Positions 29,090 to 35,874 of a DNA stretch of 35,874 bases are shown here, piece by piece. Location: contig JAFSLL010000267.1 in NCBI GenBank assembly GCA_017448455.1, positions 1 to 35,874 on the forward strand, in the 5' to 3' direction. Origin of the DNA: Oscillospiraceae bacterium. GTDB lineage: Bacteria > Bacillota > Clostridia > Oscillospirales > Oscillospiraceae. Position numbers and translations under genes: made by a program. The number at the start of each line of letters is the position of its first letter. Position 1 is the first letter of the stretch. The notes below the pieces were generated by a model, which did not search any database, had not been told where the DNA came from, and saw nothing but the letters and a program-made list of their open reading frames with translations.

Positions 29090-31096
29090 ATGGCTGACCA
29101 GATATGGAAAATACCATATTCCCGACCAGATTCCTCGGCGCTTGAAGCTGCCGGGGTTGCTCCGCTTTTAGCAGCTCTGCTGGCCGCCCGCGGAATTGTT
29201 ACGGCAGAAGAGGCAAACCGGCTGCTCCATACCGGTCCGGAAAACCTGCACGATCCTTTTGAGATGATGGGTATGCAGGCAGCACGCGACCGTATTCTGT
29301 CGGCGATCCACAGCAACGAAAAGGTCACGGTTTACGGTGACTATGACGTGGACGGCATCACCTCCACCTGTCTGCTTACGGACTGGCTGCGAAGCTGCGG
29401 ACTTGACTGCGGCTGGTATATTCCGGACCGCAATGATGAGGGCTACGGGCTCAACACATCCGCCCTGCAAAAGCTGAAAGACGCCGGCAACAGTCTGGTG
29501 ATCACGGTTGACTGCGGCATTACGGCAGTGGAAGAGGCTCGCTTTGCCAGAGAAATCGACCTTGATCTGCTGATTACCGATCACCATGAGTGCCAGAACG
29601 GCCGCATCCCAGACGCCTGCGCCGTAATCGATCCCAAAAGGCCGAATGATCCTTACCCCAATCCGCAGCTTGCCGGAGTCGGTGTCGCTTTTAAGCTGAT
29701 CAGCGCCTGCACCGGAAATCCTGTTGCGATTCTTGACCGATATGCGGATTTGATCGCGGTCGGAACCATTGCCGACGTGATGCCGCTCACAGGGGAAAAC
29801 CGCTTTCTCGTCAAGCGTGGGCTGGAAAAGCTGGAAAAAAATCCCCGTCCGGGTTTTTATGCTATGCTGAACGAACCCGGGTATGTCCCCCGTAAGCCAA
29901 ACTCCGGCTTTGTCGGCTTCACGCTTGCTCCGCGTATGAATGCCGCAGGCCGTCTTGGTCAGACCGAGAAAGCCGAAGAACTGCTGCTGACGGATGACCC
30001 GGCGGAAGCGGCGAGACTGACGGCAGAACTGAGCGAACTCAACCGGGAACGCCAGAAAATTGAAACCGAAATCTGGCGCGCGGCTCAAAAACAACTCAAA
30101 GACCGGACGCCAACCGGACCAATCGTGCTGGCCGCTGACGGATGGCACCAGGGCGTAATCGGAATCGCCGCGTCCCGGCTTGCCGAACAGTATGGCTACC
30201 CGACCGTCATGATCTGTCTGAATGGGGAAAACGGGAAGGGATCCTGCCGCAGTTACGGAGACTTCAATCTTTATCAGGCGCTGTACGCGTGCCGTGACCT
30301 GCTTGACGGTTTTGGCGGACACGCGCTGGCAGCGGGTCTGACAATCCATCGGGATTCCGTCGACCGTTTTCGGGAGGCGCTCTGTCATTACTATGAGGAG
30401 CACCGCCCCGAGCCTCTGCCGGATATCTGCTGCGATCTGCTTATTCGCAGCAGTGCCATGCTTTCCATTGACAATGTTGAGGCTCTGGATCTGCTAGAAC
30501 CCTATGGCAATGCCAACCCCAAACCTGTTTTCTGCATCTGTGATATACCGCTTCTCTCTGCCTATGGCGTCGGTTCCGAAAAACAGCATCTGAAATACAG
30601 CATTGATTTTGACGGGAATCGCTTTGACGGGATCTTCTTCGGCAAAAGCCGGGAAAAACTCGGCATTCAGGCCGGAGACCGCGTAGACATTGCCTTTACC
30701 CCACAGGTCAACGAATACCTCGGGAATCGCTCCGTTCAGCTGAATACAATTGCTCTTCGTCCGCACAGCCCGGATGAGCTCTGCAGGCGGATTATGGAAA
30801 AAGATCCCCATGTTCTGTGGGCGGCAGGGCCATTTACTCCGGAACGCAGTGATTTTGTACGCCTCTGGAGACTTTTCGGCCCGCGTTTCCAGCTTGCCGC
30901 CAGCCTGCACGAAATACTGAACCACTGTCCGCCTGAAATGGCTCCGGAGCGCTATTGCCTCTGCCTTGCTGTTTTTTCGGAGGCGGGTCTGATAAACAGT
31001 TCGGACGGCACCGTCTATTCCGGGACTTTTGTTCCCAAATCAGAAAAAGTCGACCTCGATGCCACGAATATCTTGAAAACTCTTCGCAATCTCTGA
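29090..31096 (+). CDS. recJ: Single-stranded-DNA-specific exonuclease RecJ
   Basis: The ATG follows AAGGA. The 668-residue protein has the DHH phosphoesterase core: DYDVDG (84-89), DCG (141-143) and DHHE (164-167) bind the two metal ions. It is followed by the DHHA1 domain with GFGGHALAAG and a C-terminal OB-like domain. RecJ degrades 5' single strands in recombination and mismatch repair. It opens an operon with relA (9-bp gap). In many Firmicutes apt lies between the two genes; it is absent here. Confidence 0.96.
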   Translation: MADQIWKIPYSRPDSSALEAAGVAPLLAALLAARGIVTAEEANRLLHTGPENLHDPFEMMGMQAARDRILSAIHSNEKVTVYGDYDVDGITSTCLLTDWLRSCGLDCGWYIPDRNDEGYGLNTSALQKLKDAGNSLVITVDCGITAVEEARFAREIDLDLLITDHHECQNGRIPDACAVIDPKRPNDPYPNPQLAGVGVAFKLISACTGNPVAILDRYADLIAVGTIADVMPLTGENRFLVKRGLEKLEKNPRPGFYAMLNEPGYVPRKPNSGFVGFTLAPRMNAAGRLGQTEKAEELLLTDDPAEAARLTAELSELNRERQKIETEIWRAAQKQLKDRTPTGPIVLAADGWHQGVIGIAASRLAEQYGYPTVMICLNGENGKGSCRSYGDFNLYQALYACRDLLDGFGGHALAAGLTIHRDSVDRFREALCHYYEEHRPEPLPDICCDLLIRSSAMLSIDNVEALDLLEPYGNANPKPVFCICDIPLLSAYGVGSEKQHLKYSIDFDGNRFDGIFFGKSREKLGIQAGDRVDIAFTPQVNEYLGNRSVQLNTIALRPHSPDELCRRIMEKDPHVLWAAGPFTPERSDFVRLWRLFGPRFQLAASLHEILNHCPPEMAPERYCLCLAVFSEAGLINSSDGTVYSGTFVPKSEKVDLDATNILKTLRNL

Positions 31097-31105
31097 GAGG
31101 AACAT

Positions 31106-33358
31106 ATGATGGACGACGACATTGCGAGAACTCAGGGCAACAGAGAAATATCACCGTTTGACCCCGACGGGATGTTTGACGCGCTTGAGGAAAAACTCCG
31201 GCAGTCACACAGCTTTGACCTCGGGCGCATTCGCGCTGCCTATGAAGTTGCCAAAACTGCCCATGCCGGCCAGAAGCGTAAGGATGGCAGTCCTTATGTC
31301 AGTCATTGTGTCGCTGCCGCGGATATCGCGGCTGACATGGGGCTGGATGAGGACAGTATTGTCGCTGCTCTCCTGCACGATGTCATCGAGGATACAGCCC
31401 TCGAGCACGAAGATATTGCGCGCCAGTTCGGCACCGAAGTTGCCGACATCGTAGAGGGTGTAACCAAGCTGACTCGTGTTCAGTACACCAGCAAGGAAGA
31501 CGAACAGATGGAGAACCTGCGCAAGATGCTCATGGCCATGGCCAAGGACATCCGCGTCATTCTCATCAAAATCGCTGACCGCATGCACAACATGCGCACT
31601 ATGGCATATCAGACGCCGGAAAAACAGCGGTCCAAATCGCTGGAGACAATGGAGATCTACGCGCCCATTGCCCACCGGCTTGGCATGCAGCGTTCCAAAT
31701 GGGAGCTGGAAGACCTCTCCCTACAGTATCTGGATCCCCAGGGATATCAGGAGATCATGGATACGCTGGAGCGCCGGATGCCGGAGCTGGAAGCCTTCAT
31801 GGACAGCATGCGCGAGAAAATCCGCGTCCGCCTGGAAAAAGAAGGCGTAAACGCCTCCATCTTCTGCCGCATCAAGCATGTCTACAGCATTTACCGCAAG
31901 ATGTATGCCCAGAAGCTTGACATCAACGGCATCTTTGACCTCTGCGCTTTCCGCGTCATAGTTGACACCATCCCGGACTGCTACAACGTGCTTGGCATTA
32001 TCCACGACATGTTCAAACCGGTCCCCGGCCGTTTCAAGGATTACATCTCCACGCCGAAGCCCAATATGTACCAGAGTGTACACACCACCGTCATCGGCTC
32101 GGAAGGTATCCCCTTTGAGGTGCAGATCCGCACCTGGGAGATGCACTATACTGCCGAGTACGGTATTGCCGCACACTGGAAATATAAAATGGGCGACAGC
32201 AGCAGTTCGCTGCGTAGCGGCGATGAAGACAAGTTTGCCTGGGTCAGGCGCCTGCTTGAAACGCAGCAGGAATCCGACGCCACGGACTTCGTGCATGATC
32301 TCAAGATCGACATGTTCGCCGATGAGGTGTTCGTTTTCTCTCCGAAGGGCGATGTGATTAATCTCCCCGCCGGCGCCACGCCGGTAGACTTCGCCTACAG
32401 CATCCATTCAGATATCGGCAATCGCATGGTCGGCGCCAAGGTAAACGGACGGATTGTTCCCTATGACCATGTGTTGCAGAACGGCGATATTGTTGAAATC
32501 CGCACTTCCAAATCCGCTCCCGGCCCAAGCCGTGACTGGCTCAGCTTTGTAAAAAGCGGCTCTGCGCGCACCAAGATCAAACAGTGGTATAAGAAAGAGC
32601 GCCGTGAAGAAAACATCGTCCGCGGGCGGTCCATGCTGGAGGATGAACTCCGGCATATGGGCGTCGCGCTGGATGAGGCACTGAGTGCAGATATTCTGCA
32701 CCCGGTGATGAAAAAGCTCTCCTTCAACGAAGAGGATGATCTCTATGCTGCGATCGGTTATGGCGGAATCACGGTCATCCGGGTAGCAAACCGCCTGCGG
32801 GACGACGTCCGCGCTTCCAAACCGGACCACCGCAGTGCGATCGAGAAGGTGAATGATGCCGCTGAGCGCAGAGAGCAGCAGGCCAAACGCAACGCCAAAG
32901 CGGTTCACGGTATTCTTGTCGAGGGTCTGGACAACTGCCTGATCAAGTTCTCCCGCTGCTGCACCCCGGTTCCCGGCGACGACATCATCGGTTTTATCAC
33001 CCGCGGCCAGGGCGTATCCATCCACCGAAAAGACTGTCAGAACTATCTCCGGCGGGATACCTCTCCGGAAAGTGAAGGCCGCTGGATTAAAGTCGGCTGG
33101 GCAGATACCATCAACGATGTCTACGTCACCACCTTTACGATCACCGCCAAGGATCGCAACGGTCTGGTTATGGACATCGCGACGGTTCTCAATTCCGTCA
33201 ATGCCAAAGTTCGCAACCTCTCCTCCCGCAGCGTGGGTTACGGACAGGCAATCACGGTTGTTTCCGTAGAAGTCAAGAATCTCTCTGAGCTGCGGTACAT
33301 TATGAACCGGATTTCCGGTGTCGCCGGTGTCACCGGTGTCACACGCAACGGTAGCTGA
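31106..33358 (+). CDS. relA: Bifunctional (p)ppGpp synthetase/hydrolase RelA/SpoT (Rel)
   Basis: The 750-residue protein has every domain of a long RSH enzyme. The hydrolase domain has metal residues His53, His67 and HDVIED (91-96). The synthetase domain has the conserved RIKHVYSIYRKM and an RFKD motif at 309-312, the RXKD form found in bifunctional Mn2+-dependent enzymes. A TGS domain (from about residue 408), a conserved-cysteine domain with Cys618-Cys619 in RCCTPVPGD and a C-terminal ACT domain follow. Both catalytic halves are intact, so it should make and degrade (p)ppGpp. The ribosome binding site is GAGAGG. Confidence 0.97.
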   Translation: MMDDDIARTQGNREISPFDPDGMFDALEEKLRQSHSFDLGRIRAAYEVAKTAHAGQKRKDGSPYVSHCVAAADIAADMGLDEDSIVAALLHDVIEDTALEHEDIARQFGTEVADIVEGVTKLTRVQYTSKEDEQMENLRKMLMAMAKDIRVILIKIADRMHNMRTMAYQTPEKQRSKSLETMEIYAPIAHRLGMQRSKWELEDLSLQYLDPQGYQEIMDTLERRMPELEAFMDSMREKIRVRLEKEGVNASIFCRIKHVYSIYRKMYAQKLDINGIFDLCAFRVIVDTIPDCYNVLGIIHDMFKPVPGRFKDYISTPKPNMYQSVHTTVIGSEGIPFEVQIRTWEMHYTAEYGIAAHWKYKMGDSSSSLRSGDEDKFAWVRRLLETQQESDATDFVHDLKIDMFADEVFVFSPKGDVINLPAGATPVDFAYSIHSDIGNRMVGAKVNGRIVPYDHVLQNGDIVEIRTSKSAPGPSRDWLSFVKSGSARTKIKQWYKKERREENIVRGRSMLEDELRHMGVALDEALSADILHPVMKKLSFNEEDDLYAAIGYGGITVIRVANRLRDDVRASKPDHRSAIEKVNDAAERREQQAKRNAKAVHGILVEGLDNCLIKFSRCCTPVPGDDIIGFITRGQGVSIHRKDCQNYLRRDTSPESEGRWIKVGWADTINDVYVTTFTITAKDRNGLVMDIATVLNSVNAKVRNLSSRSVGYGQAITVVSVEVKNLSELRYIMNRISGVAGVTGVTRNGS

Positions 33359-33372
33359 AACGGAGGAAAAGC

Positions 33373-33987
33373 ATGCTGATCAAAACTCTGCCTGTCGGGC
33401 AGCTGGAAACCAACTGTTATGTCGTTACCAACGAGGAAACCCTCTGCTGTGTGATCATTGACCCCGGTGATGAGAGCAATTACATCCTGAACTACCTGGA
33501 AGAAAACCACCTCAAATGCGAGGCGATCTTTCTCACGCACGGGCATTATGACCACGTCGGCGCGGTCGACGCCGTCATGGAAGAGACTGGAGCGCCGGTT
33601 TACCTCTGTCCGCGGGACGACGCGCATACGACCGGTGACCGCCACTATTCCTACCTGCTGCCGGAGGGCGGGCGCTATTACGACGACGGCGATGTGCTGC
33701 GTTTTGCCGGCCTGACCTTTGAGATCCTCGCGACCCCCGGTCACACCCCCGGCGGTGTCTGTATCATCTGTGAAAATGCCCTCTTTACCGGGGATACGCT
33801 CTTCCGCGGGAGCTGCGGAAGGACCGATCTGCCCGGCGGAGATATGCTTGAAGAATTACGCAGCCTGAAAAGGCTGTGTGAGCTGCCCGGTGACTATGAG
33901 GTCTATCCCGGTCATATGGACAGCAGCAGCCTCGAGCGGGAACGCAATTTCAATTACTACTGCAGAGAAGCCAAAAGGAGATGCTGA
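33373..33987 (+). CDS. MBL-fold hydrolase (glyoxalase II-like, YcbL type)
   Basis: The ATG follows GGAGG. The 204-residue protein has THGHYDHVG (His56, His58, Asp60, His61), ATPGHTPGG, FTGDTLFRGSCGRTDL and YPGH, the complete zinc ligand set of small glyoxalase II-like hydrolases. It lacks the C-terminal helical domain of classical GloB. This gene is a usual companion of relA in Clostridia. The physiological thioester substrate is not established. Confidence 0.93.
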   Translation: MLIKTLPVGQLETNCYVVTNEETLCCVIIDPGDESNYILNYLEENHLKCEAIFLTHGHYDHVGAVDAVMEETGAPVYLCPRDDAHTTGDRHYSYLLPEGGRYYDDGDVLRFAGLTFEILATPGHTPGGVCIICENALFTGDTLFRGSCGRTDLPGGDMLEELRSLKRLCELPGDYEVYPGHMDSSSLERERNFNYYCREAKRRC

Positions 33988-33992
33988 AAGCC

Positions 33993-34901
33993 ATGGGAGA
34001 CCCCTGTCTTGTTATTCTGGCAGCCGGAATGGGCAGCCGCTTCGGCGGTCTGAAACAGATCACCGCCGTTGACGATCACGGACACGCCATCATCGATTTT
34101 TCGCTGTATGACGCGTATCGGGCGGGATTCCGCAAGGTCGTGTTTGTGATCAAGCACGCCATCGAGGCGGATTTCCGAGCCGCCGTGTCAGACCGTATGG
34201 AAAAACATTTTGATGTCCGCCTTGTCTTTCAGGAATTGGACAGTCTGCCGGAAGGATTCACCGTGCCGGAGGGCCGCATCAAGCCGTGGGGAACCGCCCA
34301 CGCCACCCTCTGTGCCGCGGACGCTGTTGACGGGCCGTTTGCCGTCATCAACGCGGATGACTTTTACGGTCCCGGCGCATACAAGGCACTTTATGACTAT
34401 CTGACCGGCAGCCGGGCTGAAAATGAGCACGCTATGGTCGCGTATCTCCTGCGCAACACCGTCACGGAGAACGGAAGCGTCGCCCGCGGAATCTGCAGTG
34501 TCAAAGACGGATTTCTGACTGATGTGGTTGAGCGCGTCAAAATTGAAAAACGCGGTTCCGACGCCGCTTTCACGGAAGACGGTGTCACCTGGGAGCCTCT
34601 CTCCGGCGACCTCCCCGTGAGCATGAACTGCTGGGCATTCGGAAGGGAAATGATGGACGCGCTGCGCACGCACTTCCCTGCCTGGCTGGAGGAAAACCTG
34701 CCCGTCAATCCCGAGAAATGTGAATACTTCCTTCCCTTTGTCGTCAACTCCATGATTCAGGAAGGGAAAGGCAAAATCCGTGTTCTCAACTGTACCGAAA
34801 CCTGGCACGGCATTACCTATCGTGAAGATCTGCAAAGCGTCATTGACGCGGTCAATTACATGCGTGAGAAGGGGATCTATCCCGACACGCTCTTAGACTG
34901 A
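33993..34901 (+). CDS. Sugar-phosphate nucleotidyltransferase
   Basis: I prefer the ATG at 33993 (12 nt after AGGAG) to the ATG at 33981, which directly abuts the ribosome binding site. The 302-residue product starts with the nucleotide loop LAAGMGSRFGGLKQ and has NADDFYG with the metal-binding Asp, as in UTP/dTTP sugar-1-phosphate transferases. The exact sugar cannot be read. It is followed by galE after 15 bp, which suggests a role in UDP-sugar supply (UTP-glucose-1-phosphate type). It is co-transcribed with relA and the MBL hydrolase. Confidence 0.85.
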   Translation: MGDPCLVILAAGMGSRFGGLKQITAVDDHGHAIIDFSLYDAYRAGFRKVVFVIKHAIEADFRAAVSDRMEKHFDVRLVFQELDSLPEGFTVPEGRIKPWGTAHATLCAADAVDGPFAVINADDFYGPGAYKALYDYLTGSRAENEHAMVAYLLRNTVTENGSVARGICSVKDGFLTDVVERVKIEKRGSDAAFTEDGVTWEPLSGDLPVSMNCWAFGREMMDALRTHFPAWLEENLPVNPEKCEYFLPFVVNSMIQEGKGKIRVLNCTETWHGITYREDLQSVIDAVNYMREKGIYPDTLLD

Positions 34902-34916
34902 GGAGGAACAGAAAGC

Positions 34917-35874
34917 ATGACTGTACTCGTTACCGGCGGTGCCGGATACATCGGAAGCCACACCTGTGTAGAACTGCTTGAGCGCGGAATGGACGTTGTT
35001 GTCATCGACAACCTTGTCAATTCCTCTGCCAAAGCGATCGAGCGGATTGAAGAAATCACCGGAAAATCCGTTGCTTTTTACCAGGAAGACGTACGTAACC
35101 GCGCCGCACTGGACACCATCTTCGAAAAGTACGACATCAACTGCGCCATCCATTTCGCCGGACTGAAGGCTGTCGGGGAGTCGGTCGCCATGCCGCTGGA
35201 ATACTATGACAACAACCTCTTCTCCACGGTCCGCCTCTGTGAAGCCATGCGCGACCATGGCGTGAAGAACATCGTCTTCTCTTCCTCGGCTACGGTCTAC
35301 TCGGGCGATAACGAAGTACCGTTAAAGGAGACCAGCAAAACCGGCAACTGTACCAACCCTTACGGCTGGACCAAGTATATGTCCGAACAGATTCTCCGCG
35401 ATACCGCGAAGGCTGTGGACGATTTTTCGGTCTGTCTGCTGCGCTATTTCAACCCCATCGGCGCTCACCGCAGCGGCCGCATCGGTGAAGATCCCCGCGG
35501 TATTCCCAATAATCTGATGCCGTTTATCGCGCAGGTCGCCGTCGGAAGACGGGATCACCTGAATGTATTCGGCAATGACTACAACACGCCGGACGGCACC
35601 GGCGTTCGGGATTACATCCATGTTGTCGACCTGGCGCGCGGACATGTCGCCGCCATTGATTACATGCAGAAGCACCGCGGTGAGAATGTCTTCAATCTCG
35701 GCACCGGCAAAGGCTACAGTGTGCTGGACATGGTCAAGACGTTTGAGCGCGTCAACGGCGTGCCGATCCCCTATGAGATCGTTCCCCGCCGTCCCGGAGA
35801 TCTGGCAACGGTCTACTCCAGTCCGGACAAGAGTGCCGAGCTTCTCGGCTGGAAGGCGGAATATGATCTGGAGG
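34917..35874 (+). CDS. galE: UDP-glucose 4-epimerase GalE (cut by window end)
   Basis: The ATG at 34917 follows AGGAGG. 319 codons are visible without a stop, close to the usual length of about 338 residues. It is an extended short-chain dehydrogenase with the NAD motif GGAGYIGSH (7-15), the catalytic Ser124 in SSSATVY, and Tyr149 and Lys153 in YGWTK. It continues with RYFNPIGAH and NVFGNDYNTPDGTGVRDYIH, typical GalE elements. It interconverts UDP-glucose and UDP-galactose in the Leloir pathway and for cell-envelope sugars. The end lies outside the window. Confidence 0.96.
   Translation, partial: MTVLVTGGAGYIGSHTCVELLERGMDVVVIDNLVNSSAKAIERIEEITGKSVAFYQEDVRNRAALDTIFEKYDINCAIHFAGLKAVGESVAMPLEYYDNNLFSTVRLCEAMRDHGVKNIVFSSSATVYSGDNEVPLKETSKTGNCTNPYGWTKYMSEQILRDTAKAVDDFSVCLLRYFNPIGAHRSGRIGEDPRGIPNNLMPFIAQVAVGRRDHLNVFGNDYNTPDGTGVRDYIHVVDLARGHVAAIDYMQKHRGENVFNLGTGKGYSVLDMVKTFERVNGVPIPYEIVPRRPGDLATVYSSPDKSAELLGWKAEYDLE

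Overview
The window looks like chromosomal DNA from an anaerobic gut- or rumen-type Firmicute (class Clostridia). Support for this: strong GGAGG-type ribosome binding sites and sigma-A promoters (TTGACA-17-TATAAT); a TPP riboswitch ahead of an ECF thiamine S-component (thiT); lipoproteins with LAAC/LVAC lipoboxes; a RelA/SpoT enzyme of the bifunctional type; and families common in Clostridia (DUF2974, DUF4867, DUF624, split transketolase). I see no tRNA, rRNA, CRISPR array or replication origin, and no gene-free stretch longer than 300 bases.

Layout. 1-414: right end of an IS3-family element, which sits inside a serine recombinase gene whose N-terminal remnant lies at 409-534. 687-3504: DUF3592 membrane protein, acidic lipoprotein, histidine phosphatase. 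3678-4822: metal operon (HMA protein plus ZIP transporter) behind a perfect 16-bp palindrome. 4971-8414: CaCA cation antiporter, divergent from an LtrA-like protein plus amidohydrolase. 8520-9674: DUF2974 alpha/beta-hydrolase. 9765-10548: thiT with riboswitch, attenuator and promoter. 10578-27040: a sulfoquinovose catabolic region with some uncertain flanking genes. 27214-28272: mutY. 28301-28947: moaC with a coupled 54-residue ORF. 29090-35874: recJ, relA, a metallo-beta-lactamase-fold hydrolase, a sugar nucleotidyltransferase and galE, which runs off the end.

The central system reads as sulfoglycolysis by the transketolase (sulfo-TK) route. An ABC importer (19912-23123, no ATPase gene) brings in sulfoquinovose or its glycosides. 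A cytoplasmic GH31 enzyme carrying the YihQ-type sulfoquinovosidase signature releases sulfoquinovose. A FucI-like isomerase (17698-19035) would make 6-deoxy-6-sulfofructose. A two-subunit transketolase would remove two C2 units in turn onto glyceraldehyde 3-phosphate. An RpiB-family isomerase that has lost the usual phosphate and ring-opening residues would convert 4-deoxy-4-sulfoerythrose to the erythrulose. An iron-dependent alcohol dehydrogenase would reduce sulfoacetaldehyde to isethionate, exported by an EamA and/or TauE/SafE permease. No kinase or aldolase is present in the cluster, and this route needs none. Three promoters in the region share one AT-rich operator (TTRATTAA-like half, 5-6 bp, TTAATTAA). 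The in-operon ROK protein, which lacks the kinase aspartate, is the natural candidate to bind it. The pathway type is known from Clostridium. What looks distinctive here is the regulon architecture and the accessory genes: ROK coupled to DUF4867, an MBL hydrolase, EamA, and DUF624.
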